From Mesocentrotus franciscanus (Eukaryota > Echinodermata > Echinoidea > Camarodonta > Strongylocentrotidae): a DNA stretch of 64,000 nt. The notes below the pieces were generated by a model. That model worked only from the letters and a program-made list of their open reading frames with translations, was not told the origin of the DNA and did not search any database. Shown in pieces: positions 35,147 through 46,799 of the stretch. Both the position numbers and the translations under genes were made by a program. Positions within the stretch are counted from its first letter, which is position 1, and each line of letters opens with the position of its first letter. The stretch lies in NCBI GenBank assembly GCA_037976565.1, contig CP137683.1, positions 7,852,321 through 7,916,320 of the forward strand, written 5' to 3'.

Positions 35147-35150
35147 TTAA

Positions 35151-35722
35151 AGGGAAATCCAACCTTGATAGTAAACTTCTCATGAAGAAAGCAGAAAATC
35201 AGAGAAGCATATTTGTGAAAGTTTGAATGAAATCGGACAAAAATTGGGAAAGTTATGATTTTTCGAACGTTGCAATCACTATATGGGCTCTTCAAATTGA
35301 CAGAATCGATACTGTCTCTGTGATGTAGTGGAGTACAACTTTCTCATTTGTTGCAACACACAAAATGAATAAAATTTCAATTTTTCAAAAATGTATTACT
35401 CGGGATATGGTCTTTTCTTTTTAGAGGACGTTTAATAATATACTTTCCATAATATATTTTGATTAAGGGTGAAGGCACTTGGGAGAAAACAGAAATAAGT
35501 GATATTTTTGTACCACGACAAACGGGAGAGTAATCCGTCACTACGTCACAATCAACTGACAAAATTGCCAATTTGAAATTCGCATAGCTGTAGTGATCTC
35601 ATACTTCAAACACTCATAACTTTCTTATTATTGGTCTGATTTATTTCAAACTTTCGTCATTCGGTTTCTCAGATTTTTCTGCTTTCATTCAAATGAACTT
35701 ATTTCAAGGGTTGGACTGCCCT
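35151..35722. mobile_element. TTAA MITE family B, copy 1
   Basis: TTAA on both sides; ends AGGGAAATCCAACC and the inverse GGTTGGACTGCCCT. Contains 'gaaagtttgaatgaaatcgg' and the partly inverted 'ttatttcaaactttcgtc'. Other copies: 37617-38214 and 41731-43596. Confidence 0.85.
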
Positions 35723-37047
35723 TTAACATTTACACCATTTCGTCTATTATTATGTCAATCAAGCCTCAGGCAAGCTTTCGGTAGTCTATATGATAACTTT
35801 AAGACGTATGCCCACATTAACTTTGAATACATTATAGTCTTACTTATTGATGTGTTTCTGATGTTGTGACGGAGCGTTTCAGAAACCATGTCGAGTTCTT
35901 TCAATCAGCTAGTTCAAAATAAACACATTTCTTATGCAAAACGACGGGTTATGCGTCTGTTTCTATTCATTAACGATTGTTAAGTGTGGAATAAGCAAAT
36001 GACCCGAGTGTGGGGGTCATTCAGCGTTACTGTTTGTTTAGAAGAAGAAGAAAAAAAAAAACAGTTTAATCTTTTCAGTTACCGTTTTGTATTTAAAATA
36101 TTATTCATTGATGCTTTTATGGGCGAACATGCATGGCGACGAACTATTCAATTCACTTATACTATGAGCAATAGCATGTGTATGGATGGAATTTAATTTG
36201 AATAGATTGGATGTTGTTATCTCGGACAAGCTTTCAGGATGTCAATAACAACCTTTGTTTAAATATCATGAATAAGAGTTGAATATGTTAATATACCTGT
36301 CTATTGATTGAGAGTTTTTCTTCTGAGAACACCGTCCCCTTCCGAATTACATGTATTAGATAACGTGATATTGCATGCCTTTGGATGTTAATTTACTTTG
36401 CATAATAGACGGATTACTATATTCAAATGTTATGCATACTTTTTAAACAAATGTTGTTCTGTACAACCTGAAAGCTTGCCCAACATAGCAACAAGTAATA
36501 TATGCAGACTGGATTCCGAGTATTGTAGTTCATTCAATAATAACAGGTTAATGGAATAACTCGTCACTAGGTCCCCAGGAAAGAAACATCCATAAATTGG
36601 AATATGTTAGTAAACCGGTCCATTGTTGCTAGGTTTGGCAGGCACGTGGCCTTCTTTTGAGGTCATCTGCAGTAAAGCGTTGGTCAGACCCAAGCGATAA
36701 CGATAATCAAAATTATCATGCTTACTATAATTATATAATGTAACGATAATGATAACCATAGAAATTGCCAGAACTGACCAACAGACCTGTTCGTAGTTAG
36801 CTTTGATACAAAAAAAAATGAACCTCAAATATCCACAGATCTTTTACACATGGAGAGGTCCGACTTTGTAAATTTTAGAATGAATTAATGAAGGTGCTTC
36901 ATGAATATCTTTTGTTTGCCCTCTTGAGAATTTGAATACTTCCACCTGTGTATCAGAGAATGTGCCGTCGGTGATTATGAATATAATGGTTACATAACTT
37001 CCATGAGCACGAATCCAGAAGGCTATTTTCGTAATGTTATACCACAT
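35723..37047. other. No gene recognised
   Basis: AT-rich sequence. Some short stretches (5950-5990 and 36890-37030 share 'gtgcttcatg..ccctcttg') look like diverged copies of an unnamed repeat. Confidence 0.45.
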
Positions 37048-37051
37048 TTAA

Positions 37052-37612
37052 AAGGATAGTTGAATTTTGTTGCAGAGGGCGCTACACAAAAAATTTTTTT
37101 TGTGAGATGATGAAAAACTGAGTGTCAAATTTGAAAGAATATACAATTTAAATGGCAAAATCATCTTTGTTTGATCAAAATCGGTTCAGAGACGGCTGAA
37201 ATATGCATAAATAATTTATAACCACTTCTATTATTTGCGGTGCCCCACAAGACAGTATTCGGTCATTTTGAACCAGCCGTTGAAAAAACGAGATAGCGCC
37301 TTAGTTTTATTCCAGCCAATGCCAATATTGGCTTTTTGTTGCCTTTTTCGTGTTTGTTATGATACACACAACCAGCCAGTATTGTTATTATTAATTAATT
37401 AATCAATTAACGGTCACCGTATTATTTTAAAGTGGAGCTGAATTGGTATGATCGTATTTAATTTAAATTTCACACATTTTGGGGTCTAAAATTACCTTCA
37501 TAGCAATTTTAAGGTTCTAAAAGGGCACTAGAAATGTCATAAAAAAGAATAAGAGCAATTACCATTCACTTTGAAGGCATTTGCGGTCTTAAACAAGAAC
37601 TCAACTATCCCT
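37052..37612. mobile_element. TTAA MITE family C
   Basis: Ends AAGGATAGTTGAA and TCAACTATCCCT between TTAA at 37048-37051 and TTAA at 37613-37616. The right TTAA is shared with the next element. Confidence 0.8.
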
Positions 37613-37616
37613 TTAA

Positions 37617-38214
37617 AGGGAAATCCAACCCAAATAGACAACTACTCTAAACGAAAGCAGAAAAATCAGAGAAGAAAACTGATAATGTTTCAATTAAATC
37701 TGACTAAATATAAGAAAGTTATGCATTTTTGAAAGTTGTAATCACTATACGTATGGGCACTTCAAATTGGCTGATGCGGTAATGTAAATGATTGTGATGT
37801 AGTGCCGGACTATTGTATAATTCCCATCAGTTCGCCAACCGTATAAAATGACTAAATTTTAAATTTTTCAAAAAAAAATCATGGCTCAGGAGGGTCTATT
37901 CTTTTTAGAGGACCTATAATAATATACTATCTAATATATTTTGACTAGTGCCCCAAGGGAGAAGGAACTTACGAGAAAAACAGAAATTAGTGATATTTTT
38001 GTACACGGCAAATGGGAGAGTTATCCACGTCCTGGCGTCACAATCCACTAACCAAACTACCAATTTGAGATCCGCATAGACTTAATGATCTCATATTTCA
38101 AACATTCATAACTTCCTTACTATTGGTCCGATTCATTTAAAACTTTTGCCATTCTGTTTCTGCTATGTTTCTGCTTTCATACAAATCAAGTTATTACAAG
38201 GGTTTGATTACCCT
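37617..38214. mobile_element. TTAA MITE family B, copy 2
   Basis: TTAA at 37613-37616 and 38215-38218; ends AGGGAAATCCAACCC and TTTGATTACCCT. Clearly related to 35151-35722 along its length. Confidence 0.85.
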
Positions 38215-38221
38215 TTAATGC

Positions 38222-38392
38222 GTATACGTCTTTGTGAAGTGCCTCATTGCAAATTATTTCATTCACCTGTTACGAATAATTGTATTACAATAGTCAGAAT
38301 GCGAATTACAGTCAGTATTTATTGCTGGTATATAGGACAAACCTATACTTACCAACACTTAATGTTGCAATTCGCATTCTGACTATTTTTAT
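38222..38392. repeat. Inverted repeat AATAGTCAGAATGCGAATT
   Basis: AATAGTCAGAATGCGAATTAC at 38289 is repeated inverted at 38367-38388. The left half with flank (CATTCACCTGTTA.GAATAATTGTAT) recurs at 39790-39900. Confidence 0.75.
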
Positions 38393-38600
38393 TGCCTATT
38401 CGCCTCGATGGGTTTTAAACTTGTGGTACAAACGACCTTTATCTGCCCATGCGCAAATATAAAATCGTTAGGGTTCAGTCAAACACAATGAACACTGCCC
38501 GCATCTTTACTCCATGATATAAGGGGGGTATACTGAGACGACTAATCTTTAATGTAGATTTATATTGTACTGACAAAGTGTGTGTTTTACCGACGACAAT

Positions 38601-38749
38601 TAATGCTACGGTCACAAAGGTTCGTACGAACGGTAATTTCGTACGAATCTCCCAGTTTTTCCATTGTCTTCCCGAATTTCCATTGTCTGAAAATCGTTCG
38701 TACGGCGTTCGTAGCAGTTCGTAATGGCATTTGTGACCGAGGCTTTAGA
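38601..38749. mobile_element. Short MITE, CGGTCACAAA ends
   Basis: CTACGGTCACAAAGGTTCGT at left and the imperfect inverse ATGGCATTTGTGACCGAGG at right, with GTTCGTACGAAC palindromes inside. Confidence 0.7.
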
Positions 38750-38898
38750 TAAGACCACCACGGTGCGCTCTCTCGAACAATTGTCGTTCATCTAAAAAAT
38801 AAAACTGTCGTTCATTTAGATGACTCATTACACTTATACAAGTTCAAATTTAGTTCCAAAGGAATAGTAATGATTTAACCGGACGAGATTCTGATGTT

Positions 38899-39045
38899 GT
38901 ATGTCACATCCGTACAGCTCCCACACTAGACACCTTTAGGAAGCACTTGAAGACTTTTTTATTTAACTGATTTTCCCTGTTTTATACCATTGTGTGAGAG
39001 CGCTATTTAAATGAACATATTATTATTATTATTATTATTATTATG
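38899..39045 (+). pseudogene. LINE 3' end fragment
   Basis: HIRTAPTLDTFRKHLKTFLF then N-stop (38905-38970) is the usual last segment of CR1/L2-like LINE ORF2, followed by 'gagcgctatttaaatgaacat' and an ATT repeat tail. Confidence 0.75.
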
Positions 39046-39224
39046 TTTGCGTTAATATCATGCATTATGATCTTTGAGAACTTATTTATATTTGATAGGG
39101 ACGAAGACAGCGTTAAAGATGTAAAACGGTGGGAATCAGAGCAAAGTTTTTTTTTTTTTTATAATCATTATCAAAGAAATCTAATAGTCACTTTTATTAA
39201 TAATAATAGTGGGTAGTTCTTGTA

Positions 39225-39420
39225 TGACGCTTATGTCTGTCAGACTTGACACTCATTGCGCTCCATAACTATCACCCCGGCTTTAGTATATGGCTGTCAT
39301 TATGGCGCTCTAGTATTTTATGGAATTAATTCCTGTCTGTTATCCATTTACCTCACCTATGGGTCGAAAATGGCATAATGTAGATCAGTGTTTTGACGCT
39401 GGACATTAATGCTACATGTG
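39225..39420 (-). repeat. SINE-type repeat, same family as 48495-48735
   Basis: 'Tctgtcagacttgacactc.ttgcgctcc', 'ggcgctctagtatttt.tggaatt' and 'acctc.cctatgggtcgaaaatg' follow the order at 48495-48680 but are more diverged. Confidence 0.6.
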
Positions 39421-41730
39421 GCGGGGATTTTAAGCAAATAATTATGACCTCTCCTCGATCCCCCCTCCCCCCTCGATCTCTCCTCTCCAACTCCCCCGTC
39501 TCTCTTCCTCCGCCTCTCCCTCCTGTCCCCACTCTCTCTTCTCTCTCCATCCCTCTCCTCCTTCTCCCTCCCCCTCCGTCTCTCGACCCCCTCGCCCGCT
39601 CTCTTTCTATAATTTCTTCCCTTCCCCTATATATATTTATGTTTTATCTCGTATATTTTTGGTCACGTATCATCCTGTATATACGTATATGTTAATTTGT
39701 ATATACTCTGAGACATTTTGTATTGTTTACACAATTAGACATTATGTAAGCTAGGCTTACCATAATAATGTATAATAGGCCATTTTCGTAAAGTGCCATG
39801 TTACAAATATTTCATTCACCTGTTATGAATAATTGTATTTCAATAGTCAGAATGCGAATTGCATACAGTTACTGTATTTGTTGCTTATAGGACAAACATT
39901 ATGGCAAGTCCTACCTAACCATATACTTCATGATATTACAAATGTAGTAGCAAGGACATGTGCATCAAAAATGGCCTACTGCAGATATTTTCTTCACTGG
40001 ACCAAAAGCTTCGTCGTCCTTGCATCGTTGCCTTCCACAATAATATATTGACAATGCGCACATCCTCGGAGAATAAATGTCACTGAAAAGTTTTTGTTTG
40101 TTTTCTCGTCCACACCCCGTGTTGTTTTTGTAAAATGCAGAATAATTATCACTCTAGTACGTGTCTGCAACTATTATTATGCCTGCTCGTTGTACCGCAT
40201 CGAGGATGTGAGAAAAATGAATAAATATAATATAGGCCTAACAGTTATACACTGCAGTTGTTTATTCTTCATGGCGTTCTTGTCAACCCGCGTATTCCTA
40301 AAAAATGATATGGGCTCGGTCTAATTGAGATATTTATACATTATTGGAGTATTTTGAAGAATGTAAATTCTGCATCATCATTCCTGCATCATCAGTCTTT
40401 CAAGGTAGGTGTACATGCATATGTCGCATTTTGTAATTGACAAGTTCAATGATTTTATGCAAATAAATAATAGTTCATTTGAGTGCATTATGAACTTTTA
40501 TGAAGCCCAAGCTTTGATGTTAAATATGTTTAATTTACTGACTGCATCAAAGATGTGGTATATCTGATGATTTTATCAGACTGATGACACTACCGGAGCT
40601 TGAGTCAAACCAAATATATAAGCAGAGCGATATTTTGATTTAAGCTATTTTCGTAATAAGTATACCATAATGGGAAACATAACTATCTTTATGTGACATT
40701 ACAGCGATGAACCCCTCTTTAGTTTAATAACATCATGACGGTAGGTCGAAAGGGGGTTCTATAATTTTTTTCTGAATTGGGCACAGATCTATTATCATAA
40801 AATGCGGAAAAGAATTATAGTAGATCAACAATGATAGTTTTCACAAGGCAAGTTTTGCTGCACCATTGTGCGGGGCGCGACCGAACGAGAATGAACAACG
40901 ACCAATCTAATATATTTTTAGATTCACTAAAATGGTTCTCGTCACTTATTCTCTTTTTTTGTCGCCAATGTGTCGGGGTGTCCTTTTGTCCCCTAGTAAC
41001 AGAATCAATGATATGGTAATGTATTTTGTGTGAACGTACAGTAATTTCGTCCCGATCTACATACTCAGTCCATCAGTTCCATGCATCAATGTCACTCTCA
41101 ATAATAATTTTTTCTGTAATAGAAACTTTCCTTGTATACTTATTTTTATTAAGGTCTTTTATCTGTCTTCAGATCGAGCGAGCCTTTGACTATGGCTTTG
41201 ACAGGCCTTTGACGGTTTTGTTGGATGTTCGAGTCTATAATATTGTCACAAATCACAAATCGTATTTCTTTGTATGTAAAGCTGTATAAAGTTGGTATTG
41301 GTTATAATTTCAAACGAGTGGATTAAGCTTAAAACTTGAGGAACTAAAGTGATGTGAATATTCTCTCTTCCGGCACATATCAAACAATGAAAATACGAAC
41401 GCCATAGCATAATGAAACGTACTTTGATTTTCTTTTCTTTCTCTAGACGTAAAAACTACTATCTCACCAGGATTGTATCGGCCGTAACAGCGAGCAATGG
41501 AATCCGATACTATACCTTTAGTCAGCGGTTTGGATAAGCAAAACGGAGGTCGTATCACGGGGTGAGAATAAAGAGCATTTTCTTTCTCTCTCTCTCTCTC
41601 TGTCTGTCTAAAAAAAGGTCATCATTTTAGTCATAGTGGGTAAAATTAATATTGGCCAACAATGTTTTTTCGTAAAATGATTTCAAACTGTCGAGTTATA
41701 AAATCATGTTGAAGAATTTCTTGTTTTCAT
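39421..41730. other. No gene recognised; short repeats only
   Basis: CTCCC-rich low-complexity tract 39440-39600, a partial AATAGTCAGAATGCGAATT repeat at 39790-39900 and a CT tract at 41580-41605. I found no exon with convincing splice sites or homology. Confidence 0.5.
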
Positions 41731-43596
41731 TAATCCAACCCTTCTAATAAGTTCATTTGAATGAAAGGCATACACATCAGAGAAACAGAATGGCGAAAGT
41801 TTGAAATAAATCGGACCAATATTAAGAAAGTTATGAGTGTTTGAAATATGAGATCACTACAGCTGTACGAATCTCAAATCGGCAATTTTGTCAGTGGATT
41901 GTGACGTAGTGACGGATTACTCTCCCGTTTGTGATCGCGGCGTACAAAAATATCACTTAGGCCTATTTCTGTTTTTCTTTCAAGTGCCTTCACCCTTACT
42001 ACTCAAAATATACCATGGCGAGTACATTATTACAGGTCCTCTAAAAAGAACAGACCACCCCGAGTCATACATTTATGAAAAGTTGAAATTTTAGTCCTTT
42101 GTGTATTGGAGCAAATGGGAAAGTTGTACGCCACTACATCACATATATAGACATTATCAATTATTCAGCCAATTTGAAGAGCCCATACCTACAGTAATTG
42201 CAACTTTCACAAATTTGTAACTTAGTCTAATTTTTTGTCCGATTTCATTCAAACTTTTATCAGTAGGCCTACCCAGGACCAAAATCCAATTGAAACCAGT
42301 TGAAATCTCCAACTGGTTTCAATTGGTTTCAACTGGTTTCAATTGGTTTCAATTGGTTTCAATTGGAATACAAAATTTCCAGTTGAAACCAATTACCGAA
42401 CTGGAAAATATTGTTATGGGTGTCATTTCCAGTTCAAACCAATAAGAAGTGCAACTGGAACCAGTAAGATAATTTTTCCAGTTACTCAATTGGTTCCAGT
42501 TAGAAGTCATTTCCAGTTACCCAACTGGTTCCAGTTAGAATTCATTTCCAGTTAGAAGTCATTTCCAGTTACCCAACTGGTTCCAGTTAGAATTCATTTC
42601 CACTTCTTAGAAGTCATTTCCAGTTACCCAACTGGTTCCAGTTAGAAATCATTTCCAGTTACCCAACTGGTTCCAGTAAGAATTCATTTCCAGTTACCCA
42701 ATTGGTTCCAATTAGAAGTCATTTCCAGTTACCCAACTGGTTCCAGTTAGAAGTTCAACTGGAACCAGTAAGATAATTTTCCAGTTACCCAACTGGTTCC
42801 AATTGAAACCAGTTAATTTGCATATTATCTGCGTGTGTGCAGATCAATGTTTTTATGTAATTTATTTTGATTTACAACGTATTTATTAATTAATTTTCAT
42901 TTGCAAGTAATGCATTTGTTTTAGATACATATAAAGATTAATTAGCAATGATAAGCATGTTCATAAATAACATATTGTTTTAATTACAACAGATTAAAAG
43001 TTGATTAGTAAAACACTAACCATGGACAAAATACATCAAATACAAACATATAGGCCTATTTCCTTGCTAAGTATATTACATGAAATGGTCTGCATATTAT
43101 AATGCCCTTTACATTGTAATTAATGTAGACATATAACAATGCTTCTGTGTTGACATGAGCGATAATTAGTGCATGAGCTAAACAACTTATAACTAATTAA
43201 GTTTATGCCAACTGTAAGTTTTAATTGGATCCAGTTGAAACCAATTGAAACCAGTTGAAACCAATTGAAACCAGTTGAAGCCAACTGGTTTCAATAGGGA
43301 AATTGGAACAACTGGTTCCAGTTGAAACCAATTAGGCAACTGGAACCAGTTGGCAATTGGTTTCAACTGGTTTCAATTGGAACCATGCAGTTGGTTTCAA
43401 CTGGTTTCAATTGGAACCAGTTGGCAACTGGTTTCAATTGGAACCAGTTGTTCCAATTTCCCTATTGAAACCAGTTGGCAACTGGTTTCAATTGGTTTTG
43501 CTCCAATTGGTTTCAACTGGATTTTGGTCCTGGGTATGTTTCTCTGATTTTTCTGCTTTATTCTAGACAAGTTTGCTATCAAGGTTGGATTTCCCT
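41731..43596. mobile_element. TTAA MITE family B, copy 3, inverted and split by a foldback element
   Basis: Left part 41731-42269 and right part 43537-43596 together match the inverse of copies 1 and 2, ending GGTTGGATTTCCCT|TTAA. The foldback element 42272-43534 is inserted in it. Confidence 0.85.
42272..43534. mobile_element. 1,263 bp foldback element made of CAACTGG/CAATTGG repeats
   Basis: Ends CCCAGGACCAAAATCCAATT and its near inverse, with TA on both sides. The arms (to about 42830 and from about 43215) consist of short repeats of TGGTTTCAATTGG / CAACTGGTTCCAGTT, including seven or so units of about 35 bp (42470-42800). The middle 380 bp is AT-rich unique sequence. No ORF of substance. 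Confidence 0.9.
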
Positions 43597-43970
43597 TTAA
43601 GACTTTTTGCTCAATTTCTTATTTGATTCAATGTAAGACATTTTTGAATAAAAATGGCTACGTAGGCCTACCCACTTTTAACAAATCCAATGAACACTTT
43701 GATGTGTTTTCTTTCAATTGTTTTGTAAATCCTAGATACGTCAGTTTTTGAACATTTAAAAATTAAAAATTTTCTCGTACATTTGAAGTCCTTTCGTTAT
43801 ATATATAGAGTTTGAGTTTGAAGATTATATTTTGCATAGATTTAGAAAAAATAAATATATAAAGCAGATGGCGTATTGTAACGATTCTTAAAATTCCAGC
43901 CAAATATTGCAACGATCGCAATAATGATTAGCGTCAGTTTTCTTCAAGTCGAAATACTTATTATATATGC

Positions 43971-44279
43971 TGGGGGGTACGTGTTTCACAAAGATGCTAA
44001 TTAACTCTAAAGTTGGACTTAAAAATTATGGAGAGCCATTTGTAGCCTTAAAATAAAATATATTCAAAAGCGAAAATTTAAGTATTTTAGACTTTTTATA
44101 AATTTCACATCAAGAACATGAAATTTCCTAAATAGAAAATATGAATGATTTGAATCAACATTTTATGCCTTTTGAAATAACTTTTACAAAATATTTTCAA
44201 AGATGCTAACGGCTTTCCATAATTGTTAAGTCCAACTTAGAGATAAGTTCAACTTAAGATCTTTGTGAAACACCCCCAG
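43971..44279. mobile_element. Foldback MITE, GTGTTTCACAAAGAT arms
   Basis: CTGGGGGGTACGTGTTTCAC at left, inverse at right (ATCTTTGTGAAACACCCCCAG). A diverged relative of 11282-11563. Confidence 0.85.
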
Positions 44280-44876
44280 TTATACTGCTGTACTACTATC
44301 TGCCAACGAAATACAAGTTGCTAGCTAGCTGCGCATGCACCATAATATATAGTCAACTGATCTAGCGCGCGTGCTCCCTCTAGATCCTACAACAGAGTGC
44401 AATTAGTGCTCCTCTATTTACGCAGTAATTGAAAATGAAATTGTTGATAGGCTAATCCTTGTACTCGAAAAGTCTTAGGTTTGAACCATTTGGCTTTGTA
44501 AGGTCTGTTATAGTCTATTGAATGCATGCCATTAAAAGGATGTTGAATCAGTTTGAAGATGCTAACGTGAGATTTATTGATGCTATGATGCCACCAATTA
44601 AAACGAATGGGACTGTACATTGCCATTGTGCAGTTTGACTCCAGCTCGATCGAAAGTAAGACACGACATAAAATATAGTTCAACACTAAATTTGCAGCCT
44701 AACAAGGGGCAAATATTTGTATTGAATGATACCTAGCAGCAATGATAATGATCTTCGATGTATTGTTTTGAAAATAAAGGTCATTTTAGTGCCGAGTTTC
44801 CACTGAGTGCATACGTTCGAACACTATACGCACAGCGCTTGAATATCATCGGTAATTCTCGCGCTCTGTCAGCTAA

Positions 44877-44896
44877 GCTTCTGTGGCGCAATTGGC

Positions 44897-44933
<37 letters not shown>

Positions 44934-44950
44934 GAGCCCACCCAGGAGCG
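44877..44950 (+). tRNA. tRNA-Asn (anticodon GTT)
   Basis: A 74-nt cloverleaf without intron. The acceptor stem GCTTCTG pairs fully with CAGGAGC (one G-T), discriminator G. D arm GCGC-AATTGGCTA-GCGC; anticodon arm TTCGG-CTGTTAA-CCGAA with GTT; T arm GGTGG-TTCGAGC-CCACC. The A box TGGCGCAATTGG and B box GGTTCGAGCCC are intact, and a T run lies 10 bp downstream. Everything suggests a working gene. It stands alone among transposons. Confidence 0.96.
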
Positions 44951-44959
44951 ACTGCCTCC

Positions 44960-44967
44960 TTTTTTTT
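44960..44967 (+). terminator. Pol III terminator of tRNA-Asn
   Basis: Eight consecutive T beginning 10 bp after the discriminator base, the standard RNA polymerase III stop. Confidence 0.85.
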
Positions 44968-45293
44968 CTTTTTGTTTTTCTTTCTTTTTTGTCCTTAATT
45001 ATCCTTTTCTCTATCTTACTTTGATTAAAAAAAAATAAAATGTATTCATAGTTATGATGATAACGATGATAACGAAAAATCATGATAATTACAAGAAGAA
45101 CGATAATAATAATTTTTTATTTTTTTATACTGCTGATAATAATTTCAGCGATATTAGTGATTATTTTGTGTATAATCGAGGTATACACATGACATGCACA
45201 TTACATGCTTCATGGTAAGAAGGATATAATCAGGGAGATGATCTCCCTGATAATAAATTATAATAGAGCTAGAGGGAAATGCGGCAAGGACGA

Positions 45294-45296
<3 letters not shown>

Positions 45297-45342
<46 letters not shown>

Positions 45343-45355
45343 GACAGAGTATGAC
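45297..45355 (+). repeat. (GA)n microsatellite
   Basis: GA repeat grading into CAGA. The rest of 44968-45921 shows no gene. Confidence 0.95.
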
Positions 45356-45921
45356 CCGCGCTTGCTCAAATTCTGTTTCCTCTGAATTATTAAACCCAGT
45401 ATAAATGGTGATCATTTATCTGCCATGTGACGCTTCATGAAGATAGTACACTGTACCACAGTGTCATCAAAATATTCAAATAGAGACGATGAACAAAATA
45501 AGCATAATAATACATTGTCGTTAATTGTGAGAATGTTCACTTCTATCTCTCTCTCTGCATGCTAAATTCCTGCGAACAGTGGAATCAGCCGAGTGCAATC
45601 AACTGTAAAATGAATTTACTTAAGGTAAATTGCCAAACCATGTCACAGTTGTTTTAAAGAGCAGCGATTCGGGCGAACGATTTTTGCTAAAATTAAGCAA
45701 CAATCGTTGCTAAGCTTCTTTTTCCTAAAAAACTACCATGAGACATAAAGCTAGATTTTTGTTGTTAAACATCACCTTTATTCAGGAGAAAACAAAAGGA
45801 AAATACAAAATAAGTCCAGGTTACTTTTTTTTTGTTCAAAGGAAAAATGTACAGGACTTTAAAACAAAACAAAAATATGGCAAACATTATACAAAACATA
45901 ATAAATAAAAACTTATATTAA

Positions 45922-46451
45922 AGGTACTATGTCCCATTTGCAGGCCAAAAAAATGAAAAGGTTAAATTGCAACGGCATTTGAAAGACAATACTAGTTTAG
46001 AACTTCCCTAAAAAAAAGGGGGCTTGAAAATGTCTTTAAGTGGGAAAATAACGACTATTAGTTGTCGAATCGACTTAGGAGCTATAGAGCCAGTAAGTAA
46101 TAGTCTGATTTTTCAGACCATTGTACCGAATGGTCGTACGTTTTATGCTGCGCAAAGATTCAATCAGTTTAATTTTGGCCATTACAAGAAGTGGGTTATT
46201 GATGTAGACAAATGCTCATGTACCCTTTACAGCTCATTTTATGTATGTTATTACCAAAGATGAAAAAGCCAGTCAGTCACTCAATAGTGTCTGACAGTGA
46301 AGTCTAGCAAGTAAACGGGTTTCCTTGCATAATTTGAATATTAGGACACTGCTAACGTTTAAATTTCACAGATACGACATACATGACATATTCATAATTC
46401 CTGCAAAGTTCTACAGAATTTGATGGTGGCTGCAAAAGGGACATAGTATCT
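45922..46451. mobile_element. TTAA MITE family A, copy 3
   Basis: TTAA on both sides; ends AGGTACTATGTCCC and GGGACATAGTATCT. Same orientation as copy 2 and close to it in sequence. Confidence 0.8.
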
Positions 46452-46505
46452 TTAATATACATACATTTTTTTGTTATTCAGGCATAATGAGGGCAAAAGG
46501 GCCTT

Positions 46506-46523
46506 GCATTTCCCCAATCGTAT

Positions 46524-46558
<35 letters not shown>

Positions 46559-46585
46559 GAGAGAAGAAGAGAGAGAGAAAGACAA

Positions 46586-46617
<32 letters not shown>

Positions 46618-46618
46618 C
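46506..46618 (+). repeat. (GA)n microsatellite
   Basis: Two GA blocks separated by AAACAGAGAGAAGAAG. Open frames across it on both strands are artefacts. Confidence 0.95.
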
Positions 46619-46647
46619 ATGTGTCCCGGGGTTTGCCACTGTCGTTT

Positions 46648-46793
46648 ATTGTTGTAAAGAAATGTTTGGCTTGCACCCAGTAGAATGATCACATGCTCGA
46701 TCATGTTATTGAAAACAAGTCAGTAAAGGTACATGATTGTAATGTACACCAGCGCGATCTACTGGGTGCAAGCCAACACATTCTTTACAACAA
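46648..46793. mobile_element. Foldback MITE, TTGTTGTAAAGAAATGTTTGG arms
   Basis: Left arm TTGTTGTAAAGAA..GTTTGGCTTGCACCCAGTAG and an inverted copy at 46757-46793. The loop is about 75 bp. Confidence 0.8.
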
Positions 46794-46799
46794 TTGAAA

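Noticed and set aside
42470..42800. Regular repeats resembling a CRISPR array
   Set aside because: Units of about 35 bp are contiguous and self-similar with no unique spacers, the genome is eukaryotic, and the array is an arm of a foldback element.
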